DNA of 64,000 nucleotides from Acidobacteriaceae bacterium (GCA_003156805.1 PMHV01000018.1:40915-104914), one strand, 5' to 3'; shown: positions 1 to 8,835, numbered from the stretch's first letter. The notes: generated by a model not told the origin, from the letters alone. Made by a program: numbers and translations.

Positions 1-1
1 T

Positions 2-379
2 TACGTCGCCGATGTGGTTTGGCATGGACAGTCCACCCGCCACATCCGCGAGGGACTGGAACCGCAACTTGATCTGGAGCGTTTGCGGCAGGCGTGGCTC
101 GCGGTCAGCCCCATGTCTTACTTCGACAAGTTCGCCCGCTGGCCGAAGAAATCGCTGATTATCTATGCGAAATACGATTTAACTTTTTTGCCGGAACTCT
201 CCCGCGATGCTGTAGCCGAATTCGCGCGGCATGAACTCGATCACAAGGTTGTGGTCCTGCCCTGCGGCCACTACACCATGGGCGAGACGCCGTTCAAATA
301 CATCGACGGCTGGCAGATGGCTTCGTTCTTGCGGACGGCGTTTGCAGACGGAAGCACTCGGATCGGCCAGAAAGGTTGA
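2..379 (+). CDS. Alpha/beta hydrolase family protein, C-terminal part (gene starts upstream of the window)
   Basis: The reading frame is open from base 2, so only the last 125 or so residues are present. The end has the usual layout of an alpha/beta-hydrolase cap-to-C-terminus. A strand ending in IIYAKYDLTFLP places the acidic member of the triad after the strand, and LPCGHYTMGE supplies the catalytic histidine near the end. The substrate cannot be told. Its stop codon overlaps the TTG start of the next gene (TTGA), so the two are probably translated together. The family call rests on the His and Asp contexts only, because the nucleophile elbow lies outside the window. Confidence 0.7.
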   Translation, partial: YVADVVWHGQSTRHIREGLEPQLDLERLRQAWLAVSPMSYFDKFARWPKKSLIIYAKYDLTFLPELSRDAVAEFARHELDHKVVVLPCGHYTMGETPFKYIDGWQMASFLRTAFADGSTRIGQKG

Positions 380-1371
380 CGACCATTTCCAATTCAACCG
401 CAATCGCCGCGTACTTCTGGGTCGGGCTTGCGATCTTGTTTGCGCTTCCCGCTCGCGCGCAATCGGCGCAGCCGGGCATTCCAGAAAAAGGCATTTCAGA
501 AAAGACTCCGGAGAAGATCATCATCGACACCGATATCGGAGACGACGTGGACGACGCATTCGCGGTCGCGCTTGCTCTGCGCAGCCCGGAACTGGAGATT
601 CTCGGCATCACCACCACCTTCGGAGATACGGAGACTCGCGCCAGGCTCGCGGACCGGCTGCTCGGTGAGGCCGGACGCCAGGACATTCCAGTCGCCGTGG
701 GCACGCCAACCGAAACTAACAATCGCTTCACCCAGCGCCGCTACGCTGAAGGCGGCCGCTTCGCTCGGGCATCGCACCCTAAAGCTGTGGATTTTATCCT
801 TGAGCAAATCCGCCGTTACCCAAACCAGATCACGTTGATCGCAATCGGCCCGCTCATGAATGTGGGAGCTGTGATCGACAAGGAGCCGGAAACTTTCCGC
901 AAGCTGCGGCGGGTCGTGCTTATGGGCGGCTCGATTTATCGCGGCTACGGCGACATGGGATATTTTCCGCCGCATGGACCGCAAGCGGAGTGGAACATCG
1001 TAAACGACATCCCCTCGGCGCAGAAACTTTTCGCCTCGGGTGTGCCGCTTTACGTGATGCCGCTCGACTCGACCCAACTGAAGCTGGACGAGGTGAAGAG
1101 ATCGATTCTGTTTCAATCGGGCACGCCGCTTACCGATGCGTTGACGCTGCTCTACCACCAATGGGGACAGGAAACGCCGACTCTTTTCGATGTGATGACG
1201 GTCGCCTACATTCTGAATCCGAAGCTTTGTCCGGTTCAGCCGATGCATATTCGAGTGGATGACAAGGGCTTTACGCGGCCTGAACCCGGAAGTCCGAATG
1301 CCCAAGTCTGTCTCGATTCGGATGCGGAGGCATTCTTCCGCCTTTACATCGGGCGGGTGGGCGCGCCGTAA
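376..1371 (+). CDS. Secreted nucleoside hydrolase (inosine-uridine preferring type)
   Basis: Predicted N-ribohydrolase that cleaves nucleosides to base and ribose. The N terminus is a signal peptide: a hydrophobic stretch at about residues 10-26 ends in ARAQS, so the enzyme should act in the periplasm or outside. Mature residues 51-60 read DTDIGDDVDD, the calcium-binding Asp cluster of the IUNH family, with Ile in place of the usual Pro. IGPLMNVG and the NDIPSAQKLF segment also fit the family, and 331 aa is the normal length. The start is TTG, overlapping the previous stop. Between signal peptide and catalytic domain is a short repeat (GIPEK-GISEK-TPEK) encoded by a 15-nt tandem repeat. Confidence 0.88.
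   Translation: MTTISNSTAIAAYFWVGLAILFALPARAQSAQPGIPEKGISEKTPEKIIIDTDIGDDVDDAFAVALALRSPELEILGITTTFGDTETRARLADRLLGEAGRQDIPVAVGTPTETNNRFTQRRYAEGGRFARASHPKAVDFILEQIRRYPNQITLIAIGPLMNVGAVIDKEPETFRKLRRVVLMGGSIYRGYGDMGYFPPHGPQAEWNIVNDIPSAQKLFASGVPLYVMPLDSTQLKLDEVKRSILFQSGTPLTDALTLLYHQWGQETPTLFDVMTVAYILNPKLCPVQPMHIRVDDKGFTRPEPGSPNAQVCLDSDAEAFFRLYIGRVGAP
474..515 (+). repeat. 15-nt tandem repeat inside the nucleoside hydrolase gene
   Basis: Two near-identical 15-nt units (about 475-489 and 490-504) and a third degenerate unit encode GIPEK, GISEK and TPEK just after the signal peptide. It belongs to the 15-nt class of repeats also seen at 36982, 50960 and 51912. Confidence 0.6.
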
Positions 1372-1414
1372 CAGGGGCGTCTTCTCAACAGCTTGTGTTG
1401 AGCGGGGTTAGAAT

Positions 1415-1927
1415 GTGAATGTGGAATCCGCACGTGCCAGCCCCGAATCAGCGATCGCCAGGCCAGCGGTCACGGAATATCGGCGCGACGATTTTCTTAT
1501 CAGCACCGACCGTGCGCGTCTGGATCTGGATGTGATTCACGGATTCTTAACGAATTGCTATTGGGCGAAAGGCATTCCGCGAGAAGTGGTCGCGCGCTCG
1601 ATCGAGAACTCGCTGTGCTTCGGCATTTATGATGGTAGCGGCGCGCAGGTTGGCTTCGCCCGCGTGATCAGCGATTTCGCCACCTATGCTTATCTCGGCG
1701 ATGTATTTCTGATCGAATCCCATCGCGGGCGCGGATTGGGCAAGTGGCTCATGGAGTGCATCACGCGGCATCCCGCTCTGCAGGGCTTGCGGCGCTGGAC
1801 GCTGCTCACCCAAGACGCGCACGGGTTGTACGCGCAATTTGGTTTTACTCCGTTGAAAACGCCTGAGCGATACATGGAGCTTCACCGGTCCGAGATTTAC
1901 CAGACTGAAGCTTATCGAACGCACTAG
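1415..1927 (+). CDS. GNAT family N-acetyltransferase
   Basis: Small acetyltransferase of the GCN5 superfamily. Acetyl-CoA is bound by motif A, visible as FLIESHRGRGLGKWLME at about residues 94-110 (R-x-x-G-x-G/A). The C-terminal ALQGLRRWTLLTQDAHGLYAQFGFTPL is the motif B region with the typical Tyr-x-x-x-GF. Residues 30-50 (DVIHGFLTNCYWAKGIP) match the subgroup of short GNATs of unknown acceptor. The first start is GTG at 1415. A TAGAAT box directly precedes it, so the in-frame GTG at 1421, six bases after the box, may be the true start of a leaderless message. Confidence 0.85.
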   Translation: MNVESARASPESAIARPAVTEYRRDDFLISTDRARLDLDVIHGFLTNCYWAKGIPREVVARSIENSLCFGIYDGSGAQVGFARVISDFATYAYLGDVFLIESHRGRGLGKWLMECITRHPALQGLRRWTLLTQDAHGLYAQFGFTPLKTPERYMELHRSEIYQTEAYRTH

Positions 1928-1965
1928 ACGCTTAGGACGCTTTGGAAAGAAAAGGGATTTCGATC

Positions 1966-3255
1966 ATGAGGAACTCCACGATGTACGCCCCGCTGTACGA
2001 GTCCGATCCTGAGATTTCGGCCGCGATTGACAATGAAACGCGACGCCAGCACGAAGGCCTTGAACTGATAGCGTCGGAGAATTTTGTCAGCGAGGCTGTA
2101 CTCGAGGCTGCCGGCTCGGTGTTTACCAATAAGTATGCCGAGGGCTATCCCGGCAAGCGCTACTACGGCGGCTGCGAGTTTGCCGATGTGGTGGAAAACC
2201 TGGCCCGCGACCGCGCGAAGCAACTGTTCGGCGCCGAGTACGCCAACGTGCAGCCGCACGCCGGGTCGCAGGCCAACATGGAAGCCTATGCCGCGGTGCT
2301 GCAACCGGGCGACACGATTCTGGGCTTGAATCTGGCGCACGGCGGCCATCTCACGCACGGCCATCCTCTGAATTTTTCCGGCAAGACGTATCGCATTGTT
2401 CCCTACGGCGTGACCAAAGAAAACGAAACCATCGATTACGACGAGTTGGAAAAGCTGGCGGAAAAAGAAAAGCCAAAGCTGATCATCGGCGGCGGCAGCG
2501 CTTATCCGCGAATTATCGATTTTGTCCGCACGAGGCAGATTGCCGATAAAGTTGGCGCGCTCTATCTCGTTGACATGGCGCACTTCGCCGGGCTGGTGGC
2601 AGGCGGAGTTCATCCTTCGCCCGTGCCACATGCGCACATTGTGACCTCTACCACGCATAAGACTCTGCGCGGGCCACGCGCCGGAATGATTCTGGCTAAG
2701 GCTGAGTTCGGGCAAGCGATCGATAAAGTTGTTTTCCCCGGCATGCAGGGCGGACCGCTTATGCACATCATCGCGGCGAAAGCGATTTGCTTCCGCGAGG
2801 CGATGCAGCCCGAGTTCCGCGACTACGCGCGGCAAGTTGTGGCCAATGCGAAAGTGCTGGCGCAGACGCTGGCCGATGAGGGCTTCCGCGTTATTTCGGG
2901 AGGAACAGACACCCACGTCATGCTGGTGGATGTTTTTTCAAAAGGAATGTTGGGCAGCGATGCGGAAAAGTCGCTGGGCGAAGCGGGGATTACGGTGAAC
3001 AAGAATGCGATTCCTTTCGACACGAATCCGCCGCTGAGGCCGAGCGGCATCCGGATTGGCACGCCCGCGCTGACAACGCGCGGCATGAAAGAAGCGGAGA
3101 TGCAGCAGGTCGGGCGCTGGATTGCGGAAGCGCTGCTGCACCGGTCAGATGCGGCGGTGCTGGACAAGATCCGCAAGCAGGTGCTCGCGCTGTGCGAAGC
3201 GTTTCCGCTGTACGCGGAGCGCAGGGCCAAGGCACAGGCCGAAGCGCGGGCCTAA
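1966..3255 (+). CDS. glyA: Serine hydroxymethyltransferase
   Basis: PLP enzyme that interconverts serine and glycine while charging tetrahydrofolate with a one-carbon unit. It works with FolD, also in this window. Family marks are plain: the N-terminal [14 protein letters not shown] block, the YPGKRYYGG segment, and the PLP lysine in [12 protein letters not shown] (about K232). The open frame extends to a TTG at 1942. I prefer ATG 1966 because AAAGGG lies nine bases upstream, and the product then has 429 residues, close to the roughly 417 of the E. coli enzyme. Confidence 0.97.
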   Translation: MRNSTMYAPLYESDPEISAAIDNETRRQHEGLELIASENFVSEAVLEAAGSVFTNKYAEGYPGKRYYGGCEFADVVENLARDRAKQLFGAEYANVQPHAGSQANMEAYAAVLQPGDTILGLNLAHGGHLTHGHPLNFSGKTYRIVPYGVTKENETIDYDELEKLAEKEKPKLIIGGGSAYPRIIDFVRTRQIADKVGALYLVDMAHFAGLVAGGVHPSPVPHAHIVTSTTHKTLRGPRAGMILAKAEFGQAIDKVVFPGMQGGPLMHIIAAKAICFREAMQPEFRDYARQVVANAKVLAQTLADEGFRVISGGTDTHVMLVDVFSKGMLGSDAEKSLGEAGITVNKNAIPFDTNPPLRPSGIRIGTPALTTRGMKEAEMQQVGRWIAEALLHRSDAAVLDKIRKQVLALCEAFPLYAERRAKAQAEARA

Positions 3256-3306
3256 CCGCGAGAAAGCAATTTCGATTCCACTGTATTGCTTCGTGGCGTC
3301 TGCGTT

Positions 3307-3312
3307 TAGAAT
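3307..3312 (+). promoter_or_regulatory. Putative -10 box (TAGAAT) six bases before a start codon
   Basis: TAGAAT ends six bases before the GTG at 3319, leaving no room for a ribosome-binding site if transcription starts at the usual distance. No clear -35 box is visible. Confidence 0.4.
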
Positions 3313-3318
3313 GCCATC

Positions 3319-4521
3319 GTGAAGATCGCCATCGACATCCGGCGGATGACCGAGTTCGGCGTGGGCACTTATATCCGCAACGTGGTGCGGACGCTGGGAC
3401 GGCTCGACGGCGACAACCAATACCTTCTTGTGGGACCACCCGACAAGGTCAAGGAAATAGGACCTTTGCCGCCGAACTTCCGCACCGCTCCGCTGCCCAG
3501 TCCGGAGCGGTCGGTAAAAAGCTACCGCGAATTCCGCGCAGTGGTGAAGCGGTTCGAGTGCGATCTGGTTCACGTCCCCAATCTATTTTCGATCCCGCGG
3601 GCGCTGTCTTGTCCTTACGTGATGACAGTACACGACATGCTGGAGCATATGTCGAGAGCCCGCGAGCAGAGCGGCTTTTGGCGCTCACTGCACTTCCAGT
3701 TGACGCGACGGGTTCTGAGCCAGGCGGCGCGAATTTTCGCAGTCTCGAATTTCACCAAGACCGAGATCGAGAAACTTTTTGGAATTCCCTCCGAACGCAT
3801 TGACGTAGTTTACAACGCGATCGACGAGCGGTTTCTTCACGGGCACGCGAGTCCGGCCGATCGCGAACTGATTGCGAAGCGCTATCAAGTGACGTATCCG
3901 TTTCTCCTTTATGCGGGAAGCGTGAGCCCGCACAAGAATGTGGTCCGCATCATTGAGGCGTTTTCCGCGCTGAAAGCGGAACTGGAGAAGGACCAGGCGT
4001 TCCCGGATTTGAAGCTCATTATCATTGGAGACGACCTGTCGGGCAATTTGGACTTGCGGCGGACCGTGATCCGGAGCGGCGTGCAGAACGACGTGCGCTT
4101 TCTGGGATTTGTGCCGATTGAAGTGCTGCGCATTTTTTATGACGCGGCCAAGATTTTCGTTTTTCCGTCGCTGTATGAAGGGTTCGGATTGCCGCCTCTG
4201 GAGGCGATGGCGCATGGAACGCCGGTGGTCACGTCCAACGTATCGTCACTGCCGGAAGTGGTGGGGAATGCGGCGGTGCTGGTGAACCCGGAAAATGTTT
4301 TCGAAATCATGCGCGCTCTGCACCGGGTTCTGCTGGACCAGGTTTTGCGCGAGAAGATGAAGGAGCGCAGTTACCGGCAGGCCACGAAATTTTCCTGGGA
4401 GAAATCGGTGCGCCGCATGGTCGGCGCGTATCGCCAGGTTGCGGACGGGAATAGCGATCCGCTCTCTGGGCCGCCGCCATCTACGGAACAAGAGACCAAA
4501 GTGAGCAGCGGAGTCGCATAG
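3319..4521 (+). CDS. Glycosyltransferase family 1/GT4 protein
   Basis: Retaining nucleotide-sugar glycosyltransferase of the GT-B fold. The N-terminal half begins [22 protein letters not shown], the Gly-rich acceptor-side loop. The C-terminal half holds [13 protein letters not shown] and, around residue 287, [18 protein letters not shown], the E-x7-E donor-binding motif. Its acceptor is unknown; a role in exopolysaccharide or envelope glycan synthesis is likely. The start is GTG, 63 bases after glyA. The C-terminal tail (about 25 residues, rich in Pro and Thr) is probably disordered. Confidence 0.9.
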   Translation: MKIAIDIRRMTEFGVGTYIRNVVRTLGRLDGDNQYLLVGPPDKVKEIGPLPPNFRTAPLPSPERSVKSYREFRAVVKRFECDLVHVPNLFSIPRALSCPYVMTVHDMLEHMSRAREQSGFWRSLHFQLTRRVLSQAARIFAVSNFTKTEIEKLFGIPSERIDVVYNAIDERFLHGHASPADRELIAKRYQVTYPFLLYAGSVSPHKNVVRIIEAFSALKAELEKDQAFPDLKLIIIGDDLSGNLDLRRTVIRSGVQNDVRFLGFVPIEVLRIFYDAAKIFVFPSLYEGFGLPPLEAMAHGTPVVTSNVSSLPEVVGNAAVLVNPENVFEIMRALHRVLLDQVLREKMKERSYRQATKFSWEKSVRRMVGAYRQVADGNSDPLSGPPPSTEQETKVSSGVA

Positions 4522-4596
4522 TCAATCGCATACAGCCGCGTTTCGCCGTTTGCCGATCACGCCAGGCTTCCGCGCGCACTCCCATCTTCATCTCGC

Positions 4597-4624
4597 CACT
4601 TCTGGATCGTCACTTCTGGCTACT
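4597..4624. repeat. 7-nt period tandem repeat (14-nt unit x2)
   Basis: CACTTCT-GGATCGT followed by CACTTCT-GGCTACT. It lies in the 108-bp gap between two convergent genes, next to the stop codon of the 57-aa gene. Confidence 0.55.
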
Positions 4625-4629
4625 CGGCG

Positions 4630-4803
4630 CTATTTCAGCAGGGCCTGGCCTGGCGAACCGACGGAGAACTTGTGCAGCTTGGCGGTAAGGCGGTCGCGGT
4701 CGGCGTCGGTCTTGGCGGCGGTCAGGCGCTTGCGCAGCTGGACGATCTTTTCGTTGCGAGTGCGGCGCCGGCGAATCTCGGGCCGACGGCTGGGTGCGGA
4801 CAT
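4630..4803 (-). CDS. Small basic protein of 57 aa (DUF6800-like)
   Basis: A 57-codon frame begins MSAPSRRPEIRRRRTRNEKI and ends SPGQALLK. It has a strong Shine-Dalgarno AGGAG seven bases before the ATG, and a TATACT box about 30 bases upstream of the start. The product is strongly basic in its first half, then Leu/Ala/Lys-rich and probably helical (VQLRKRLTAAKTDADRDRLTAKL). The RRPEIRRRRxRxEKxxxLRxR pattern resembles the small DUF6800-type proteins of unknown function; this is recalled, not searched. The arginine patch suggests binding to nucleic acid or the ribosome, but that is inference. It sits upstream of nothing on its own strand, so it is probably monocistronic. Confidence 0.72.
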   Translation of the reverse strand: MSAPSRRPEIRRRRTRNEKIVQLRKRLTAAKTDADRDRLTAKLHKFSVGSPGQALLK

Positions 4804-4833
4804 GAGTTGCTCCTGGAAAAAGACTGAAAAATA

Positions 4834-4839
4834 AGTATA
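4834..4839 (-). promoter_or_regulatory. Putative -10 box (TATACT) of the 57-aa protein gene
   Basis: Minus-strand TATACT, about 30 bases before the ATG at 4803. This leaves a short leader that includes the AGGAG ribosome-binding site. No convincing -35 element is seen. Confidence 0.4.
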
Positions 4840-4863
4840 GCACCGGTCTCCGGGAGCGATGGC

Positions 4864-6249
4864 TCACGCGACCAGCGGAGAGTTCGCGACTCCAGCCGTA
4901 CCGAACACGCGCCGATAGCGTTCGATTTCGGAGGGTGGACCGAGGGCCTTGGCGTAGTTGTCGGAGAGCTTGACCGCCGGCTGTCCCTCGACGGTGGAGA
5001 CCTTGCAGATCAGGCTGATGGGATCGAAATCGCTGCCGCCGCTGGGATCGCAGCCGCGGAAATCGTTGGTGAGCAGAGTGCCCCAGCCTGCGCTGAAGCG
5101 AATGCGCCGGCCCGGAATCCACTTTTGCGGATCGAGGAAGTCGGCTGCGCTGCGAAAATCGCCAGTGCCCGTGCCGGCCTGAGGCGCTCCGCCAAAATAA
5201 GCGTGAAGGCCGAGGATGTCGTCAACGTCGAGTGCGTCGGAGGCGATGATGAGTTTTTCCTGGGGTTCGCGGCCGCGCGCTTTCAGCCACTCGATATATT
5301 CGTCGCCGGCAACATAGGGATTCTTGCTGTCGATGCGCTGGCCAGTCCAATCTGCGGCCCAGGCGGGTGCGCCTTCCAGAAATTGGGTGGTGCCGAAAGT
5401 ATCAGGCAGCATGATGCGGAGTTCGCCTTCGTAAGTGTTCTGCCACAGTTCGAGCACGCGGTATTGAGAAGCTTTCAGGGCCTGGTCATCTGGAGCGAGC
5501 GCCGCGAGAGCCATGGGGATCTCGTGCGCATTGGTGCCAATCGCCTCAAGGTCGTGTTTGTGGGCGAGGAATGCGTTGGAGGTTCCGATAAAGCGGAGGC
5601 CCAGATTCGAAGCCATGGCGTCAACTACATATTCCTGCCACAAGAAGCTGTGGCGACGCCGGGTTCCGAAATCGGCGACGCTGAGCCCGGGAACACCGCG
5701 CAGGCGCTCGATCTTGCTCCACAGCTTGGTCTTCGCCCGGGCGTACAAGATGTCGAGACGAAACTCGCTCAGCCTCTTCAGATTGGCCCGGGTTCTGAGC
5801 TCGTCGAGAATGGAGAGTGCATAGAGTTCCCACATCGTGGTCTCGGTCCACAAGCCGTCGAAAGAAAGTTGGAACTGACCGTCCTTGACCGACAGAGCAT
5901 AGTCCGAGAGTTTGAAATCCCGTTCCAGCCATTCCAGGAATGCGGGTTCAAAAATTCCGCGGCGCCCATAGAAAGTGTTGCCCGCCAGCCAGACCAGTTC
6001 AGATTTTCGAAAACGGAGTTTGCGGACGTGCTCCATCTGCGCGGTAAGATCCTGGACGGCAAACAGGTCCGCGAGACGCACCGACGAGGAGCGGTTGAAA
6101 AGCGAGAAGGACACGCGGGTTTTCGGAAAATGCTTCCAGACAAACTGCAGCATCAGAAGCTTGTAGAAATCTGTATCGAGCAACGAGCGGGTAACGGGGT
6201 CGAGTTCCCAGTTGTGATTGTGCGCCCGCTCAGCGAAGTTGACGATCAT
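4864..6249 (-). CDS. pncB: Nicotinate phosphoribosyltransferase
   Basis: NAD salvage enzyme that makes nicotinate mononucleotide from nicotinic acid and PRPP with ATP hydrolysis. The start LLDTDFYKLLMLQFVWKHFPKTRVSF (residues 23-48) is the family hallmark. FGTRRRHSF and FIGTSNAFLAHKHDLEAIGTNAHE (around residue 240) contain the substrate-binding arginines and the region of the phospho-histidine. The C-terminal FSAGWGTLLTNDF is the phosphate-binding loop. At 461 aa it is somewhat longer than the roughly 400-aa E. coli protein. No good Shine-Dalgarno precedes the ATG. Confidence 0.95.
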   Translation of the reverse strand: MIVNFAERAHNHNWELDPVTRSLLDTDFYKLLMLQFVWKHFPKTRVSFSLFNRSSSVRLADLFAVQDLTAQMEHVRKLRFRKSELVWLAGNTFYGRRGIFEPAFLEWLERDFKLSDYALSVKDGQFQLSFDGLWTETTMWELYALSILDELRTRANLKRLSEFRLDILYARAKTKLWSKIERLRGVPGLSVADFGTRRRHSFLWQEYVVDAMASNLGLRFIGTSNAFLAHKHDLEAIGTNAHEIPMALAALAPDDQALKASQYRVLELWQNTYEGELRIMLPDTFGTTQFLEGAPAWAADWTGQRIDSKNPYVAGDEYIEWLKARGREPQEKLIIASDALDVDDILGLHAYFGGAPQAGTGTGDFRSAADFLDPQKWIPGRRIRFSAGWGTLLTNDFRGCDPSGGSDFDPISLICKVSTVEGQPAVKLSDNYAKALGPPSEIERYRRVFGTAGVANSPLVA

Positions 6250-6352
6250 CGGGCGGATCGTGTCTTTCGAATCAGCAGTCGGAGGAGGGAGCCGAATTCG
6301 GGCGATCGCGTTGCAGGCACGTAGTTATTGAAACGGAGACGGCGGGAACTGT

Positions 6353-6408
6353 CAATGATCTGCAATCAATGATCGGCAATCAATGATCGGCGATCAATGG
6401 TCGGCGAT
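6353..6408. repeat. 14-nt tandem repeat x4 (7-nt period)
   Basis: Four adjacent units (6353-6366, 6367-6380, 6381-6394, 6395-6408) of the form CAATGATCGGCAAT with one to three changes each. It fills the gap between pncB and the next gene, and its last base is the first base of that gene's stop codon. Confidence 0.85.
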
Positions 6409-6896
6409 CACTTGAGGACAGCAATTTTCAAGTCGGTAACCTGGCGGACCCATCGCGCCAGCCTTTTATCGCCCGGCGCCACGATGCGGAACGGGCCTTC
6501 CTTCGTGTCCAGCGGCTTGCCGTCCCGCTTGTCTGCGAGGATGATGTCGCGTACGGCAAATGCAGGATCAACCTCCGCGAGGGCAAAGACCACGCTGTAA
6601 CCGTCGGCTGCCCCTACCAGAAGCACCTCAGTCATTCGCAATCCATGAAGGGTTTCACCCAGTTGAATGCCCGCGGCCGAAAGCAGAGCGGACAATGAAA
6701 CTCCATCAAACCGAGCGTCGGAGTCATGATCGCGCACTTTCATCGTTATGTGCGGCGAGTTCGCAATCTGTGTCGCAGTGAGGGTGGTGGAGTGACCTTC
6801 CGTGTCGATTATCTGCAGTGTTTGTGCCGACAGTCCGGGAACGAAGATCAGGAAACGGCAAACTATGGAGATCAGCAGACAGCGTCGTTGAGACAT
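6408..6896 (-). CDS. Exported small protein with an oxidoreductase molybdopterin-binding (sulfite-oxidase-like) domain
   Basis: A 162-aa protein with a signal peptide (MSQRRCLLISIVCRFLIF...LSAQ), then one SUOX-type fold. Visible parts are DGVSLSALLSAAGIQ, LLVGAADGYSVVFALAEVDP and GPFRIVAPGDKRLARWVRQVTDLKI, the core strands of that fold. The mature part contains no cysteine, so the Mo-ligating Cys of true sulfite oxidases is absent and a catalytic role is doubtful. The start at 6896 was chosen over the longer frame because GGGAGGA lies just upstream and the signal peptide begins there. Confidence 0.78.
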   Translation of the reverse strand: MSQRRCLLISIVCRFLIFVPGLSAQTLQIIDTEGHSTTLTATQIANSPHITMKVRDHDSDARFDGVSLSALLSAAGIQLGETLHGLRMTEVLLVGAADGYSVVFALAEVDPAFAVRDIILADKRDGKPLDTKEGPFRIVAPGDKRLARWVRQVTDLKIAVLK

Positions 6897-6973
6897 TCGG
6901 TCCTCCCGAAAATTGCCCCGCGATGAAGGTGTGAGGGCTACCCAATCAGCGATTCCTCTGGGCTGCGCATCGA

Positions 6974-7270
6974 TCACTTGGCCGCGTTTCCCTCGGTAAG
7001 AATACAACGATAGTCTCCCCCCTGGAAGCGGTGCTCACATGCGGCCTGATAGGCTGGACTGTGATACCAAGCTTTGGCCTCTTCGTAGCTGGAGAACTCG
7101 AGGATGATGATGTCCTCGATAGCGGCCCCTTCCAGCACTTCATGACGGCCGTGAATGGCGCGAAAAATAACCGGGTATTGCTGAAAACTGGCCGGGGCCA
7201 GACGTTTGTACTGTTCCAACTGGGCTGGGTTGCGAGTCTTTTCACGGGTAACGACAACGTAAGCGGCCAT
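6974..7270 (-). CDS. DUF1330 family protein
   Basis: A 98-aa protein of the dimeric alpha+beta barrel type. Typical DUF1330 features are the MAAYVVVTREKTRNPAQLEQYKRLAP start, the central HEVLEGAAIEDIIILEFSSYEEAKAWYHSPAYQAA, and a short polar tail. The family has no settled function. It lies upstream (minus strand) of the sulfite-oxidase-like gene, 78 bases from its start, and could be co-transcribed. AAGGAGA lies a few bases before its ATG. Confidence 0.85.
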   Translation of the reverse strand: MAAYVVVTREKTRNPAQLEQYKRLAPASFQQYPVIFRAIHGRHEVLEGAAIEDIIILEFSSYEEAKAWYHSPAYQAACEHRFQGGDYRCILTEGNAAK

Positions 7271-7302
7271 TTTGCTTCTCCTTTGCGAACCTAAAATCGC
7301 AG

Positions 7303-8274
7303 CTAACCAACATCCGCCGCGGTTCGCCGACCGGCAATTACAAGCAGAACAATCAAAGAAGCGGCAAATACGGCGTTGCCAATCCTGTCTACTCGCCCAC
7401 CACTACCAACCGCCGGATTCTGTATAAAGGCGTGCCACGCATATGCCAGTGCGGCACCGCCGGCCAGCGCCAGCCGATGCTGTCTGCCCCAACCTGCACG
7501 GTGGGACAACATTAAAACGGTTGCAATTACGGCAAAATCAAGAACCAGATACGCAACTACAGCCCGCCAGCCCCACGCCTTCGGGATCAACAAAAAAACT
7601 GAACCCGCCGCCAGCGCTCCGGCGCCGACCAGCCACCGGCTGGGAATCCATCCGGGCGCGCGCACGGCCAGTCTCGTTGGCAGCCAAAACGCTGCAACGA
7701 CTATTACGGCGCACACAATGGCAGCCACCGCAAACTGCGGGATCGACGCCACAAAACCGTCCTGCTTTATCTCAAACGCCGTCGACGCTGCGGCGGCGAG
7801 AGCAAACAATACACCGGTCACTACCAGCCCGATCCGTCCCAGCCAGGGGGTGGTCGCGCGGTCCGGCACCAGCGCTTCCACCAGCCCGATCGAGACCGAG
7901 ATACTCCAAACCGTGTGCAAGGTGAGCACAAATATGGTCCACCAAATGCCGATACCCAGAGCAGGAATGTATGCGGGGTCAAGAAGGTGCAAGTTTAAGT
8001 GCAGGTAATTCGGATTGAACAGAGTCTGGGTGGTGAATGCCTCCTCGAAGATGGCATAGGCAAATGCCAGGACGAAAATGCTCGGCCAGCCTTTACCAGT
8101 GCGTCGCACAGCCTCACGGATGAGCAATGCGCCGCCGCCATACAGGGGCGCCAAAATCACCAGCGTGCCGACCAGATTGATGGGCAGGTCGCCGAGCAGA
8201 AACTCCGCAACCAGAGGAGCAATGAAAAATAATCCAATCGCCGGCGCCGCGCGCCTTACCCAAGGCTTGGCCAC
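7303..8274 (-). CDS. Polytopic membrane protein of unknown function
   Basis: A 323-aa protein with about nine hydrophobic segments, for example FFIAPLVAEFLLG, LVGTLVILAPLYGGGALLI, IGLVVTGVLFALAAAAS and FAVAAIVCAVIVVAAFW. The charged loop RTGKGWPSIFVLAFAYAIFEEAFTTQTLFNP recalls intramembrane enzymes of the CPBP (Abi) type through its EE pair, but the rest of that motif was not found, so I leave it unassigned. The start is GTG with a TAAGAT box six bases upstream, suggesting a leaderless message. It is followed by the DUF1330 gene 32 bases on. Confidence 0.75.
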   Translation of the reverse strand: MAKPWVRRAAPAIGLFFIAPLVAEFLLGDLPINLVGTLVILAPLYGGGALLIREAVRRTGKGWPSIFVLAFAYAIFEEAFTTQTLFNPNYLHLNLHLLDPAYIPALGIGIWWTIFVLTLHTVWSISVSIGLVEALVPDRATTPWLGRIGLVVTGVLFALAAAASTAFEIKQDGFVASIPQFAVAAIVCAVIVVAAFWLPTRLAVRAPGWIPSRWLVGAGALAAGSVFLLIPKAWGWRAVVAYLVLDFAVIATVLMLSHRAGWGRQHRLALAGGAALAYAWHAFIQNPAVGSGGRVDRIGNAVFAASLIVLLVIAGRRTAADVG

Positions 8275-8280
8275 GGCGTA

Positions 8281-8286
8281 ATCTTA
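8281..8286 (-). promoter_or_regulatory. Putative -10 box (TAAGAT) six bases before a GTG start
   Basis: Minus-strand TAAGAT separated by six bases from the GTG at 8274, with no Shine-Dalgarno between them. The spacing matches other boxes in this window at 3307, 39351, 50051 and 57482. Confidence 0.4.
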
Positions 8287-8349
8287 GCAGGGTGCTGAAA
8301 GAGCTGGGAACAGCCTCGTTGCAGAAGTCTTTCAAAACAAAATCAAAAA

Positions 8350-8796
8350 TGGCAGCCGGACCTGTAAGCCGAATTCTGTCCGCCGGATTGCTCCGGTGGG
8401 ACGGCCATTCCTCTGGGCCGCGCATCGCTGCGCGGCTCTAGCGACCTACCCGGAGGTTGGACGCACCGAGCCGGCACGTGCCCGAAACCGAGGTTTCGGG
8501 CTCCCTCCCTATTTGGTCTTGCTCCGTGTGGGGTTTGCCCTGCCCGCCACATTACTGGGGCGGCGGTGCGCTCTTACCGCACCTTTTCACCCTTACCTCG
8601 CCGCCGTTGTCATTACTCGCGCCGATTCCGAGGAATCACAACGGCGGCAGGGCGGTATGTTTTCTGTGGCACTTTCCGTCGACCGGGCTTGAACCCGGCC
8701 TCCCGGACGTTATCCGGCACACTGCTCTGCGGAGTTCGGACTTTCCTCCCGCAACCTCCGAAGAGGTGCGAGCGGCCGTCCGGTCCGGCTGCCAAC
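8350..8796 (-). ncRNA. rnpB: RNase P RNA, bacterial class A
   Basis: Catalytic RNA that matures tRNA 5' ends. On the minus strand the five conserved regions appear in order: GAGGAAAGTCCGAACTCC, CAGAAAACATACCGCC, GGTAAGGGTGAAAAGGTGCG with GTAAGAGCGCACCG, GGAGCAAGACCAAATAGG, and AGAGGAATGGCCG followed by ACAGAATTCGGCTTAC. The ends pair as P1 (GGCAGCCGGACC with GGTCCGGCTGCC), fixing the limits to within a few bases. The P12 arm is a long GC-rich helix with ACAACGGCGGC at its base. A TATAAT box lies just upstream, and a T-rich stretch follows the 3' end. Confidence 0.96.
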
Positions 8797-8802
8797 TTGT
8801 TC

Positions 8803-8808
8803 ATTATA
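8803..8808 (-). promoter_or_regulatory. -10 box (TATAAT) of rnpB
   Basis: A perfect minus-strand TATAAT, six bases before the predicted 5' end of RNase P RNA. Nothing close to TTGACA is seen 16-19 bases further upstream. Confidence 0.6.
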
Positions 8809-8835
8809 TGCGACGGCCTCACGCTGCGGGGTATC

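Noticed and set aside
5125..6324. Plus-strand open frame of 399 codons opposite pncB
   Set aside because: pncB is certain on the other strand and the shadow protein shows no domain.
6353..6408. CRISPR-like array
   Set aside because: Units are directly adjacent with no spacers and only 14 nt long; this is a simple tandem repeat.
7303..8274. CPBP (Abi) intramembrane protease
   Set aside because: An EE pair is present in a membrane loop, but the later conserved His/Asn motifs were not found.
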